Shown here: in pieces, positions 12,516 to 24,399 of the stretch | How the letters are laid out: each line of letters begins with the position of its first letter | Position numbering within the stretch: position 1 is the first letter of the stretch | Notes under the pieces: generated by a model | What the model saw: only the letters and a program-made list of their open reading frames with translations | Databases searched by the model: none | What the model was told of the DNA's origin: nothing | Assembly: GCA_026419785.1 (NCBI GenBank) | Contig: JAODTK010005845.1 | Location: 62,001-126,000 of the forward strand | DNA length: 64,000 nt | Direction of reading: 5' to 3' | From: Sclerodactyla briareus | Lineage: Eukaryota > Echinodermata > Holothuroidea > Dendrochirotida > Sclerodactylidae | Program-made: the position numbers and the translations under genes

Positions 12516-12730
12516 TATGACGTGATGTCGTATTGGTTAATCGCCACTATACAAAGTCAGTTGTAACAGGTTGCAGTTTATCGTCAATTATGTTTATCGT
12601 CGAACGGGGATTCATACGTATTGCCTGTTATATTAAGACATACGGTGAATATTCCGTCTCGATGATGGCCTGTTATGCTTTGCTACCAACCGACATGGAG
12701 ATATAAACCTAAAACGGTAGCGAATCGAAA
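12516..12730 (+). repeat. Flank of element A copy 2 with inverted partner at 14640-14790
   Basis: TCGCCACTATACAAAGTCAG followed by TTTATCGTCAATTATG matches the reverse complement of 14640-14735 (TATCGCCATATACAAAGCC, TTTATCGTCATGAAACG). A shorter related stretch lies at 14340-14460. The repeat therefore continues past copy 2 and forms an inverted-repeat arm. Confidence 0.45.
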
Positions 12731-13395
12731 CCTAAAGACCTCTGGCTATCTCACCTCTCCTCATATTTTTATCGAAGGTCCACAACCATATCACCGCAAG
12801 TAAGGACCCGAGCGATACAATATCGAGCACGGCGGTCCCAAATCAAATTTCCTGCACAAGCGGTTTGAACGCAGGATTTATCATGCCAGTTGTAGTTATG
12901 GCATACACAACGACATTTACAACAGGCAGTGAAAACATTTTGTTTTGTATAGATTTTTGGTGTCGTGCATGAATTTGCGATATGAAATCTAGAATTTGCC
13001 GTCTCAGTGGATTCATTAATGCGAACACAAAATACCGACTGGAAGGTTTTTAGTCTCCTACAACCCAACATCCCCAATCAAGTAGCCTAATATTTTCATC
13101 ACAAGAACTCGTTGTGCTTTCGATTGATCTTACCATTTCAATGCAGATCGTTCCATTCGTACACAGTATAGGGATGGAACAAGAACGCATCCATGCGTAG
13201 TGATTCCTTGCCGTTTTTGCAACAAAAATTGTCCCCTCCCCCCTCTTGTCCCGGCCCACGGCAACTGGTGCCTTGCATGTCAGGATATAACGATAGCTGA
13301 GGGCTATTAGCCTCTGTTAGCCACTATAACGGATCCCAGAATTAACAATACTACCAAATAATTATAAATATAAATTAAATATAATGAAAAAATTA

Positions 13396-13480
13396 TATAT
13401 ATCTATATATATAAGATATAGATATATATATATATATAGTATATATATATATATATATAATAATATATATATATATTGTG
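13396..13480. repeat. (AT)n microsatellite
   Basis: Imperfect AT dinucleotide tract about 85 bp long. Confidence 0.9.
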
Positions 13481-14639
13481 ATTTTAATTAGGTGAGAGGT
13501 CTGTGAATCCACTAGAGGTCGAAATGAAAAATCCTGGGTGCTGAAATCCTGTTTGGGGTCCGTGTACGGGAGACTATAGGTCAACAAATCTGACTTGTTC
13601 AGCTGTCAAGACCGTGGTGATTTGTTGGACTAACAAAAGTGTGATATGAAATATAAGATAGATCATGTTTATACTTCCTTTACTGTTGGGTGTCATAATG
13701 AGTATGCCCCCATGTATCCTATTGCTTTGAGTCATTCATTTGATGTCACCCGTGGTCAAGGTTCACGTGTCTCACGTCAATGAGTTACTAAACCTGTCGG
13801 ACCAAATGTACCTATATTCAGTATTCGATTAAACCATTGGCCTCAATCTAATCTTCTGTCAACCCTCAGGATTGAATAAGACCAAAACCCGACATTTAGT
13901 CGATGATATTCTGAGTTTAAACATTGCATAAATTATGCTAGTTAGGCCTACTAATTATCATCCTTGCTCAACACCCATCTCCCGCAAATTTGCTAGGGAC
14001 TACTGAGATGCCTAGTTGATCATATCCAAGTTTTATAGTATTGAAGGATAATCGCGTAATCACCTAAGTCTTAAAGGGAATTTTCGTCGGAAAACCCGCC
14101 TATTAATCATGGTCGGCGCTGATTTGTTGTTCAAGTTGTGAATTTATACTAAAAATTACAGCGTATTGCACAGACATGCACTAATAGAAACAGTGTATTT
14201 ACCCCCCTTGACCTAATTGGGCGATTTTTAGGCTACGTGTATCCCGTGGCTTAACATGTTTACACATTACCGAAAATATAGCGCAAGCCTTACCCACAGC
14301 TGAGTATGGAAGAGTCCGATATTAATCACGACATACCTGCGGAGTTGCTACCTTGACTTTGTGTATAGCGATACACCGCATTGATATACTTCTATCCTGC
14401 GGTGTTCGGCCATACACAAATGACGCTCGTCATACGCCGTAGCGTGCTTACTAGACGTCATAGTCCCTTTAACATCTTCCTAAATCTACCTCAAATATGA
14501 CAAGGTAAAAAAATCGACCATCACTTGTGATAATTATTAAATAATTAGCATATTGTCAGGATGAAAATCTGATTATTCGCTGCCTGCAACTTTTTGCGTG
14601 CATCGTATTTTATTGTCTCAGAATAGACTGCAATAAACA
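13481..14639. other. No gene recognised
   Basis: Single-copy-looking AT-rich DNA without a supportable exon. It holds a GTTAGGCCTACTAAT palindrome near 13943 and lies between inverted arms of the element A family. Confidence 0.4.
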
Positions 14640-15475
14640 CCAACACGAACCAATGGAGGAAACGTTTCATGACGATAAACTTAATTTACGAATATACCAG
14701 CAACTTTGGCTTTGTATATGGCGATAGTGAAACCGTATCGATATCAATTCCTAATTGGCAAGCTTACTCGTAAGAAGACATTGTCCCTTCAAGTTCGCTA
14801 GAATTGTTCATCTGACTATACTTTTTACATGTGAATTTTACTAACGGGGTGTATTTGATTTCGGAATGAAGACGTTTTATTGATTTTTCGGACTGACGAT
14901 GGATGCTGGTTTTGACTGAATACTTGTCGGAATAAACACTTTATTTATTTTTCGGACTGACGACGTGTCGTGTTTTCGGACTGAAGCACTTAGCGACTGT
15001 AATTGTGGTTGACTGAAAACGTTCTATATTCGACTGACGACATGTTTCTACTTTCCAGACTGAGACTTTCAGACCGAAGGTGTGTCGGTCTGAAATCGCC
15101 AATTCTAGTTTCGTTCGAACACGACCGTGTTTTCTACTTCTGCTTATCATGCAAATTGATTTCTCTCTCTCAGGCTTATAGAGAACGTACTGTAAAATTG
15201 ATATGTGATTGTCCGGAGTCTAAGTTCAGCTAAGTGTTCCATAGAAAAGGTTCATTACAAATTGCGGCAGTTTTTATTACAAAACGGGCTAGCTTTTTTA
15301 TTCACAATTGGGCCAAATTTCTTACAAAACGGGCTAGCTTTTTTTATTACACAACGGGCTAATTTTATTCCAAACGGGCCAGCTAATACAAACGGCAGTT
15401 TAATATTACAAAACGGCCACTATTACAATGCAGCGTTTATTACATACGGGTCAGTACAACACTGCTTCTTGACAA
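14640..15475 (-). mobile_element. Inverted, truncated copy of the distal end of element A
   Basis: Read on the minus strand it repeats the last 800 bp of copies 1 and 2: AATTTGTAATGAACC, GTATGGAACACT-type and CTGAACTTAGACTC landmarks, then the GTCCGA array (14875-15060) and the CTTATTCGTAAGAAGACATT tail (about 14765). Together with copy 2 it makes a large imperfect palindrome around 13.6 kb. Confidence 0.6.
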
Positions 15476-15578
15476 TCATCTTTTGTGGCATCTTTAGACC
15501 TCGGGTTTTGACGAACACTCTAAAATCACGTAGAACATATCATGTAATGTACTGAAATGAGCTTTTTTATAGTTTTGG

Positions 15579-18500
15579 TTACAGATCTGTCAGCTCCAAT
15601 GTACAGTGGATATCTGTTTGGTCTTTGGGATCTCTGGGTAGCCAACGAGGTAGATATTTCTGTCAGGTACGAATTTCCAATATTGGGAATGAAATAGACT
15701 ACCCAATTGCAATCTGCTTATAGCCTGATTTGTTGGTGTGCTAGTCATGGGCGTGCACTCTAAGAACAGTTGGGAATAATTGCTTAATAGTGGCAATTTT
15801 TTTGCCTTATTGGAGAAACATAGAGCTATAGCCAGTTTTTTTAGCACTTTTTGCTAACGCCATTAGCACATTAGTTTACCAAACTATTGGGCATTTTTTT
15901 CTCTACCATAATTGGCAAGAAAGTTATCTAAAAGTTTTGGCACGTTCAACTTTCCCCCAAAAATGTGCCAAAAATAACTAACTGTTGGTTGAGTTTAATT
16001 AGTGTCACTAACCTTGCGTATACCAAAATGGCGATTTTGGCCAGGTTCTATGTATGGAAAGAAACCGTGGCACAAGCCTTCAATATCACATATCTTCTGA
16101 TTCGGTGGTCTCATACAACAGGTAGTTTGCCTGCCTAATTCTAACAAACCACCTCTTACACGAAAACAAAATAATAGAGTAACAGAATATATTTTTATTA
16201 TATAACACAATTTATAACCTCAATACCAAGTAACACATGTATATGAAATAATGCCATGTTTTTACCCCCTAAGAACTGATGCAAAAAAAAAAAAGAACCT
16301 CATGCAGCACTAGTGGTATGGGTAATCAATACAGTTATCCACATTTTGGATGCTAGCACAAAGCGGACTGGAGTTCAGAAACAACCTTAAAATTCAGAGA
16401 CATAGTTATAATTTCTCATTATTCTTGATACCAGATCAAAGAACTAGAACCGGACATTCCAGGAAATTTTGCAAATTGAACACGTCAAGATTTTCTTTAT
16501 AGAGACATCTCCCAGAGTCTCTTCCCAGTATGTTGATATCCTACATATACGCCATAAAGTCTTCCTGTTATGGTACCATCTTCACACGCACTCCTTTCAA
16601 ACGCATCATTACCATTAATTAAGTAATTTCAGTAATCAAATACCAAAAAGCAACAGCATTTCGATAGAGCTCCATATCATTCTATATACACATCCTCAAC
16701 AGTGCCTGACATATAACTCTGGATTAAAGTATCCCAATATGTTCTTCTTGTGGAGCCAGAAATACACAACAAACCTATTGCATGCAACCAATTTCATTCT
16801 TCATCTATACATAAAAGAACACTCATACTCGGTATCCTCTCCACTACTGAGGCTATATGTCGCTGAACTATTTAACAAAACTGCCTGCCGCCTGTGGGCC
16901 TTCCTTCGTGGGCACTTCGGGTAGGTGTGTGTCCACCACTTTGAGCCAGGCTTGGAGACCTGAACAGCGTGGAACAACTGCTGAGTTCTCACGTCCAGGT
17001 TTGAGAAAGGGGTCGCTCGGTGCCAGTTTTTGCTTAGGCAGAAGAACTCGCATAAGGTTGGGGTATTAGTGCTGCATAGTTTCCGTACATTTGGTTGTCG
17101 GGCCCAGCTGATGGCAGCTTTGCTTCAGAATCCCAGCTTTATGGGACCGGCAGATGGGCATTGGGGGTCTGCTGCTTCTTCTGTCAGTCATCATAATGCT
17201 TTTTGCTGCCGCTCTTCCGCCTTACAGTATATAAATGAAGGCGTTTTTTCCACTGCCATTTTTGTCTGTGTGCCCACGTCTTTGATAGGGTCCACACCGT
17301 CCGGGCTCTTTGTCGGTGCATGTTCCCCACCTCATTATTCGCCCTGTTCGCATAACTTGCGGGTGTCATTTTAGACATAACTTTGCCCTAAATGAAAACA
17401 CGGTCAGCATATAGTATTTAGAACAGTATGGTTCCGTTCTTAATTTTCTTTATGTTCAGCAAGTGGGGGAAAAATTAACGTCGGGCCCTGTTCAAACTCT
17501 TGTGTGAGATATTGAATCATGACAACTATTTCTACATCACCGTTAAAAATGGCAGGAATATTATTAGCACATTCACGAAAAATGCATAAACAAGCCAAGC
17601 AAAACAATGAACTCTCACACAGCAGATTTTGAACCACTGTCAACCTCTGCTTTCTCAACTATTGTTGTGATTATTGAATCATGAACAACTGTTTTACATA
17701 CAGGTTTCAAAAATAGTCAAAAAACAAATATTATCATTCACGAAAATGCTAACCCAGCAAAGCAAACAATGACCTCTCACAGCAGATTTGAACTACACTC
17801 TGCTTTTTCAACTATATGTCGCTTCCAAGCACAATTAATTTAATTGTACTTAACCCTGGAGACTCTAAATACATTAAACTTGGCACTACATATTCACTAG
17901 CATCCCCAATGTTTTCTCCAGGATGGCAAACTTAGGAAGGGCAAAAACTAATAAACACTAAAATACCAGCTTGTATTATCACCAAATCGACTAGTGCTGG
18001 TTTATTTCGAGTGCATCACCAGATGAACACTTAAAACACAGGACACTTGCAGACAGTACTATCAACCATCAAACTGACTATCAGTCAATGAGGCAGTGAG
18101 AATGAGACATAACTAACCTCTTATGATATGCCTTCAAAGGGGAGTATAAAAAACCTGCTACAGCAAAGTTAACACTTGGTTTTAAAATCATGCAACATGC
18201 ACAAGATGGAAAATCAATCAATTTAAAGTGGAATATCGAGTTCATACGTGTCGCTTATTCCCATGTAATTGTAGTGTGATTATGTTGTAGCCCCTCACTC
18301 CGAAATAAAATCGATCAGTGATACTATTTTCTCAAATCCTGAGAAGCCATACAATAATCATTCGCGATACATTTCGAATGGGTCATTCTCCGCATACTAC
18401 ACAATATCATCGATATTTTATGTGTCACTTATCTTGTCTAGCTCCATAGATTTCACAACCCTACTTGGCTATCAAATGAGTTGATTCTGCATCACAAACA

Positions 18501-20705
18501 TGAAACCACAAACACACGAAGAATGCCCTTAGATTTTATTATAGTTTTCAGAATTTTTCATCACACCCCCTTGAGATTGCCACTCATTTATACACCCAGC
18601 AGACGAAATTTTTCAGGAATAATTATTGGATACATTAACCTGGAAGATTCAACTTCAATTTGGTCAGCATTGGGTCGCCAGGTAAAATAAAACTTCCATC
18701 TAAGAAACACTCAGATGTGGCCCACAGCCACACTGGCAACTCATCTAGTGTTGATGTCACAAGTCACAATGAAGCATCCAGTCTTGATCTGTAGCACGGT
18801 TCACGATAGGACGTGCATTCACATTCTGCCCAAGCCCTCACCCATTGGCAACCACTATGGTGCTGCAGGAGTAAGGAGAATCCGCCACCCCCACATTCAC
18901 ACGGGACGAACCCGTTAAAAAAACCTGGCCTGAGATAAGGGGCTCCTCCCCAAGTCACCTTGAGTAGTTTTGTCTTCCCAAAATGCTTTACTCCTGTTGG
19001 CATTGAGCCACCGTATGGTCACAAGACCATTGATTATACATGTATGTGCCTGCCAGCCTCCATGTCTTGGAAGCCTAGAACTTTATGTAGCATTATCCGA
19101 TTGAATGCATACCCTGTCCTGTGTATGATTTGTTATTTTTCCAAACAGATGGCCAGAAGGAGTGCGAATGTTCTATTCGGGATGTAAAGCCCATACATGA
19201 TTTTGTTGTCGAACAGAGGATTAGCAAAGCCAAATTTCTTCTCGCCCGGTGGCCACCCCCGGTGACAGAATTCGTCACACATGCCAGTGTTGGAGGCAAT
19301 GACGCATGCCAGGGCCTAACCTACAGACTTTGCTTATAATCGCACCCGGCGACTTGGCTGGGGTGAGCTGAAAATGATGAGGATCAAAATTGGTATTAAA
19401 ATATTGGGGTCATGGTCATTACCACGGTAGTCCCTTGGGACAGTATATAGTCCTATGTGAAAATTTATTGTTTTTGGTGGTTCACTACAATACCACTACT
19501 TACCTTTATTTCTGGAATCAGCAATTGCCTGAGCCCCTGGTCTAGTGGCATGCTGCCGCTTCCAAACGTACGGTCGTGGGTTCGAGACCCGCAATACACA
19601 GTAAAATTTCCTGGCTGAGTGGGTCTTGAAGCCAAAAAATCAGAACTTCCTCTTTGTTAAATATTGTCTCAACATCAAAATTCAAAAGCAACTTACTAAT
19701 GAACAATCCCATGATAGTTGACTCTCCCCCCCGGAAAGTTTTTCTCTGCGTGTGCGAAACGTTTCCATGAATGGTACCCCCCTTCTCGCAGATCTTGTCT
19801 TTCGAGTTCGAAACAACACCTCAATCCTGTTTCAATACTGAAATTAAATAAAATAATATGATATTACTCAGAATGCGGAAAGTGTTGTTAATGATATTTC
19901 TGTTAAAACTGGCTCCATGTCCACAACTGTGGCATTGCAGTTTCATCACGGAATTGACTGGAACTATGTTTGAATTGAATGCCCCACTACTGTAGGAAAG
20001 CTGGTCAGAGCATTGCAATTGTCAAATCAATGCTGAGCTGTTGTCCATTGTTTATAGTCCTAAATTGGGCATGTGTCATACGATTACCTCCCTGGCAGAT
20101 CAGAGGGAATAGAAGAGAATTCATAGGTTAAAGAGCCTGCCGACTCAGGTAAAATTGTATTCCTGCGTCAGCATGTTGACATCAATCGGCCTCACAGTTC
20201 CATGGCCACAGTTCTCTGCACTGCACCTGCATCTGCCAGTGAATCGGTAGCAACCTTTTCCAGTTCAGTCACAGGCCTTTTGCTAAACCAACAACCAACA
20301 CCACTTCCTCTTCAATATTGGAATAGCCAAACTGCAAAAGAATAGATACACAACCCATACGAACTGACAAGATTATTATTATGTGAGTAACCAGACTGCG
20401 TATTTTTTTTTTTACAGATAGATGAGCATAATATCCAATCAATCAAGAAACATAATATAATCTTTTTAACACAAACTCGATAAAGTGCAGCGTACAGGAG
20501 AGGAGGACTGCCGAACAATGGTTCATCTTAAAAAACTACCCACTATAACAATTCACACTTCTTAACTTTGAGTTAAGGACATACCTCCTGGAACAACACT
20601 TTGGTATATTGGATGATGGCCTCCTTGAATCCGTGCAACTTTGTAAGAGTAGCCTGCGTCTCCGCCGTCTTCTTCATGTAGCTATCCAGCGTTGCACGTG
20701 GAGCA
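15579..20705 (-). CDS. Six-exon host gene, product not recognised (5' end uncertain)
   Basis: Minus-strand exons, in transcript order, are 20705-20587, 20331-20196, 19989-19868, 17343-17226, 16154-16013 and 15659-15579. All have GT donors and AG acceptors; the best acceptors are TATTCTTTTGCAG at 20332 and GCTTTCCTACAG at 19990. Every junction is phase-compatible. The final exon ends in TAA at 15579-15581. The peptide begins helical (TLDSYMKKTAETQATL, then KEAIIQYTKVLFQEF), then has a CxxC pair (LQCHSCGHG), further cysteines (WGTCTDKEPGRCG, QTTCCMRPP, ICDIEGLCHG) and a basic tail (KKYLPRWLPRDPK) ending CTLELTDL. Exon 2 needs one extra A in an A4 run to stay open. A likely start is ATGGCGGC at 21342, where AC|T would join in phase, but its donor (GTTGGC) is poor. 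About 240 residues are modelled. I do not recognise the family; the cysteines could bind zinc or form disulphides. Confidence 0.7.
15748..15985 (-). repeat. Dispersed repeat related to 48850-48945
   Basis: The minus strand carries CCCAACTGTTCTTAGAGTG preceded by an A-rich stretch of failing similarity. The same 19 bases occur on the plus strand at 48920-48945. It lies in the last intron of the 15.6-20.7 kb gene. Family unknown. Confidence 0.35.
17508..17822 (+). repeat. Tandem duplication, period about 163 bp
   Basis: ATTGAATCATGA...CAACT at 17511 recurs at 17674, and the ATTCACGAAAA...GCTAACC/ACAAGCC, CTCTCACA-CAGCAGATTT and CTGCTTT-TCAACTAT landmarks recur in order. The two units differ by small indels. 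It lies in the 2.5-kb third-from-last intron of the host gene. Confidence 0.65.
17823..19140. other. Intron of the host gene; nothing further recognised
   Basis: It contains one minus-strand candidate exon near 17840-17930 (GCCCTTCCTAAG acceptor), which I left out because the exons on either side join in phase without it. The remainder shows no coding pattern. Confidence 0.35.
19141..19339 (+). CDS. Plus-strand terminal exon candidate
   Basis: A good acceptor (TTGTTATTTTTCCAAACAG) ends at 19148. The next frame stays open for about 62 codons (GQKECECSIRDVKPIHDF, then AKFLLARWPPPVTEF) to a TAA at 19337-19339. It lies antisense inside the host-gene intron. Not recognised; could be an inserted gene fragment. 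Confidence 0.28.
19530..19600 (+). other. tRNA-derived SINE head-like segment
   Basis: Good Pol III internal promoter words: A box TGGTCTAGTGG near 19537 and B box GGTTCGAGACC near 19575, with a five-pair T stem (GTGGG/CCCGC). The acceptor stem and anticodon stem do not pair, so this is a SINE head or tRNA pseudogene rather than a tRNA gene. It lies inside the host-gene intron. Confidence 0.45.
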
Positions 20706-22184
20706 CTGTTTATGATTAACCAGACCCCTCATCATATTAGTTCTTTCTTCGGCACAGATCCGGTTCTGAAGTAAGAAAAGTAAAACATGCAGCATTTCAT
20801 CTCCGAATACCCGGCTTCCAAAGTACTACAAGCAGGGCCGTAGCGGAGCACCACTATAGGTGGCGCGAGCGTACAAGCAAATTTTGGATTATGGTACCCC
20901 CAGTCCCAGATCAATGACATTACCGTTCCTTTCCTCCTCGGTCCTAAAAATGCCAGTAAACATCTTGGTCAAGAAGGTTGGAATCTATGTCCTGGGGACT
21001 AAACTACAGAATTTTCCGCTAGGAAGGAGACTATAGGCAAGAACTACATCAGCAACACCCACTTTAGGGCGTTGAGTATACCAGAACCTTCTAGTTTTGG
21101 TGGCACCCACAGAATCATTGTAATGACAACATTTGGGCATAAAAATGAACAAACACAGCCAGGCAAAAGAACGAAGTCTACTCTTACGGGTGCACTCGCG
21201 GTTTTGAGTGACGGGGATAACCGTTTCAGAAAATTGAACTGCAATGCATGCGGGGTGTGTCCCCAAGATTTATTTTCAGGTGCGAGACTAAGTGAAGCCG
21301 CACAGCGCCGTTGGCCAACGTCCTAGCATTGAATGCCGCCATTTGATTTGTCGTAATTAAAGACAGGCAACAATGTTGCAACTTTGGTAAGCAGACGTAG
21401 GCTGAGACTTTAACTGCCTACCATGCTGTAGTCCTCCTGATGTCCCGATATCCATTGTTGAATCCGTTTTAAAGTCACACTTAATCGACGACCGGTGGCA
21501 CAATGTTGGGATTTTGGGAGTGGACATTTGTCAGCCGACGATTTTGCGACTTCAGATTGCCACTTTGCGGTATTTGTGGGCCTAGGGCACAACGGGCTGC
21601 AGGCCCAAAGTGGTCCCCAGTGGGCCACCAATAACTCAACTAAAAGTTACTGGCACCCATAACATAACTGTAGGGCATTATTTTTGTTTCTGAACATCGC
21701 CCGATGCACACCATAAATTTTTAGGGGAATTATTTTTGGCATGATTTCCACATGAATAGGCCCCGAGCCCACACCCACTTTGGGCCCAAAATTCCTCCTG
21801 AACACCCTTGATGGCCCATGACTTGCTCATGATCCATCAAAGCTGTAGGAGTATATCAATTTATCAATTGTGGATAGATAACCTATAGTCGTAGATATAC
21901 TGTAAACGTGGATAACTGTATGATCAATAGCTCACTCGTGCCGGTGTGAGCAATTACTGAAATGAAACCAAATGGCCGTAATCGAAATATAAACACCTAA
22001 TGTGTGGTGACCATAATACGGAACATTCCCTAGATATCAAATAAATCCTTTGAGAAGGCTTTGGGCAATCAAGGCTAAATAGCCATATGACTGAGTTTAC
22101 ACAAATAGAGATGCAGACTCCATTATAGTGAGAATGTTTAATTTTAATAGCTTCCCACTCAACATCAGAACTGTGACTCCTTAC
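20706..22184. other. Probable 5' region of the host gene
   Basis: A minus-strand ATGGCGGC start context (CAAATGGCGG) lies at 21342 and opens a frame beginning MAAFNART. A minus-strand open frame at 21410-21631 after a GTGCCCTAG acceptor stays open in two frames, so it cannot be called. No other exon is supported. Confidence 0.3.
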
Positions 22185-22292
22185 TGGAGCAGCGTTTTCC
22201 TCATGGGTCTTCAAGCCTCTTCCTCGTGTACTTAAGATGTTCTTCAAGCCAGCCACTGGCGGGTCTCCCTGTCCCCCTTCATTAGAAGCCTC
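22185..22292 (-). CDS. Probable internal exon, unknown gene
   Basis: Exactly 108 bp, 36 open codons in phase 0, between a good acceptor (CCCATTGTCCTATCAG) and a good donor (CCA then GTAAGG). The peptide begins EASNEGGQGDPPVAGLKN and ends HEENAAP, so it is hydrophilic and probably disordered. It lies upstream of the host gene on the same strand, but its exit phase does not join the known first exon. Confidence 0.42.
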
Positions 22293-23052
22293 CTGATAGG
22301 ACAATGGGACACATGAACACCCATTAAAGCACCTGCATACATCAGCAATACAAGGAGTGCAACTTATCAACTGAACTAATTTGATGGAGTTGTTGTCAAA
22401 TCTCCCACAGTTCTAGGTGATTGTAGTTGTGGTGAGTATATATATGGTTATGGGATTAATGTTTGAGTGTGTAGCCTGTCGCCCTGCCTCTGTCTGCCGG
22501 AACTTTTAGCGTTAGCTCTCTAACTCGCCACTGCAAGTCAGATGAAACAAACTTGCGACACTCCCGTCTGCGATCATGAAATCGGATGATTCCATGAGCA
22601 TTGCCGCGCTTCTGGGGCACTAATCTGCATAATTTCCGCGATTTTCACTTTGTGTGGTGGTAGGGGGGCTTGGTCATTCTAATTTCCTTGGAGGTCATTT
22701 CAAAGGTCACAGGAGGACAACATTGCAATAATTTATGCGATTTTCCAAACTTGTCAGACCTGAACAAAACTGGTGAGTGTGTACTATGTGTTGTTCTGGA
22801 CCACAAGTAAATGTTTCCTTTTGAGGGTTCAAATTTTTGTCTGAAACTTTTGTTGTGGCCACTACAACTTAGACCATGAAACCCTAAGTGTCAAATAAGA
22901 TCTGACATCAGGATAACTGAATATCAAATGCGGGAATGTATATACGTAGGAGGCGGTTTACCCCCTGCCCTGTCCTAGTTTTGATTTAGTTTTTCAAAAT
23001 TGTTTTCCTGGTTGGAGTTATTGGAGTTCAACAATAGGATTCATTCCCTCAA
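22293..23052. other. No gene recognised
   Basis: Single-copy-looking DNA before the 9.5-kb duplication, with no convincing exon. Confidence 0.35.
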
Positions 23053-23507
23053 GCTTTTGTGGCAAACGCTGTCAAATATTTTGTCCAACATTTTTTTTTT
23101 TTTTAGCACAGAGTTTTTAATGAGTGAATAGTCTTCTGAGATGAAATTTCATTCAGAATGGTCCTCGATTCATTTTTCAAGAATTGTCCTCCGATTCATT
23201 TTTTTCAAGAATTGTGGGCAAGTTTCAGGCATCCTGGTAATTCCTTCGGAGGTCCAGAGTCTGTTCATAGTAAATTTGCTCCTTCGCTGACCCTTTCTCA
23301 TTAAACTAGGATAGGTAGAATCAAACTATAAACACCATATTATACATCTTCGCAGAACCAAACAAAACTTATTTGGCCTGAACAACCAGACAACTTCAGT
23401 ACTTCACCGTTTTATGCTTACCTCTCGAGGCATACTCGTTCACGATAATGTAGAGTCGTTCTGCCCGTTTGACAAAGCTACCACAATTGAAGATAATGCT
23501 ACGTCAG

Positions 23508-23777
23508 CTACAAGCTAAAAAGGCTACACTTCGAATCAGTAACTGTCAAGTAGAGTGAGGTCATGTGTGGCCCTGCCCCCCCTGGGTGTTCTGATCTATT
23601 AAATCGAACATATACATACATGTCCTCTTCCTCTGTGTCTTTTAAACAGGGAAATGCTTCTGTTATTGCCTGCGCAAGAGCTTCCTTGTGGAATGATACG
23701 GTTTGTTGATAGGTGTGAAAAACATGCAATTTGGACAAAAATTCGGAATACTGTAAACAAATTCGCACAAATGCCAC
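23508..23777 (-). pseudogene. Transposon gene fragment (KEALAQAITEAFPCLKD motif), copy 1
   Basis: The minus strand encodes FHKEALAQAITEAFPCLKD followed by an acidic run (TEEED). This resembles the [K-x-x-L-x-x-A-I-x-x-x-FP-x-L-x-D] helix seen in transposon-type proteins of fish and marine invertebrates (from memory). Copy 2 carries the same stretch at 33100-33170, frameshifted. It may be a distal exon of the CRFC-family gene on the same strand. Confidence 0.4.
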
Positions 23778-24399
23778 ATGACTTCCAAATGTTCTCTAAA
23801 GTGCCATCATGAATGACACCAAAGGTATATCTTACAACACAATCCCCAGAGCCACAACGTTTTCACCCTTTTTACCCAAGCATCACTGAAGATTGTTTTT
23901 AAAACCTGAAGTAAAGTACCTACAGCATCTCACAAGGCGCTCTCGCTAATATTAGGAAGATTGCAATGTGGAAACATGCAGAGCAGAACTTGTTACGAGC
24001 TGTATTGCCGCGATTCAAGCTGCAGCACTGCTTTGGCATACGACACACTTTCCCAGTGGATGATCCCTGACCACAAGTGTTATGTATGCACGGAACATGG
24101 TGGGATGGGCCAACTGCTTGGGACGGCAAGGCCCAGGCCTACATAGTTGTTCGAACGAGAGGAGACCAGGTATGGAAGTGGCAGTAGAAACTGTGCCCTA
24201 TGAGTGAGTAAGTACTTAAACCCACAACTGCATGAATATATCACCCCGAATACAAATATCTAGTCACATGTTTGTTTTGTTCCACCTGAGCTTTGTTTAA
24301 AGAGAGACACAGTGGTCACTCACTTTGGCGTGTGTGTCAGTATCTTGTCCATATGTTTCATGAGACATCTCATATGTTCATGAAAACATCCGCGAACAG

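Noticed and set aside
12769..13077. 102-codon minus-strand cysteine-rich ORF
   Set aside because: Two overlapping frames are open, there are no splice borders and no family resemblance; probably chance.
17840..17930. Extra minus-strand exon candidate (CHPGENIGDASEY)
   Set aside because: Its donor is weak and its exit phase conflicts with the next exon, while the flanking exons join in phase without it.
18960..19187. Plus-strand PVGIEPPYGHKTID stretch
   Set aside because: The region has no clear exon border and other frames are equally open; not enough to call a gene.
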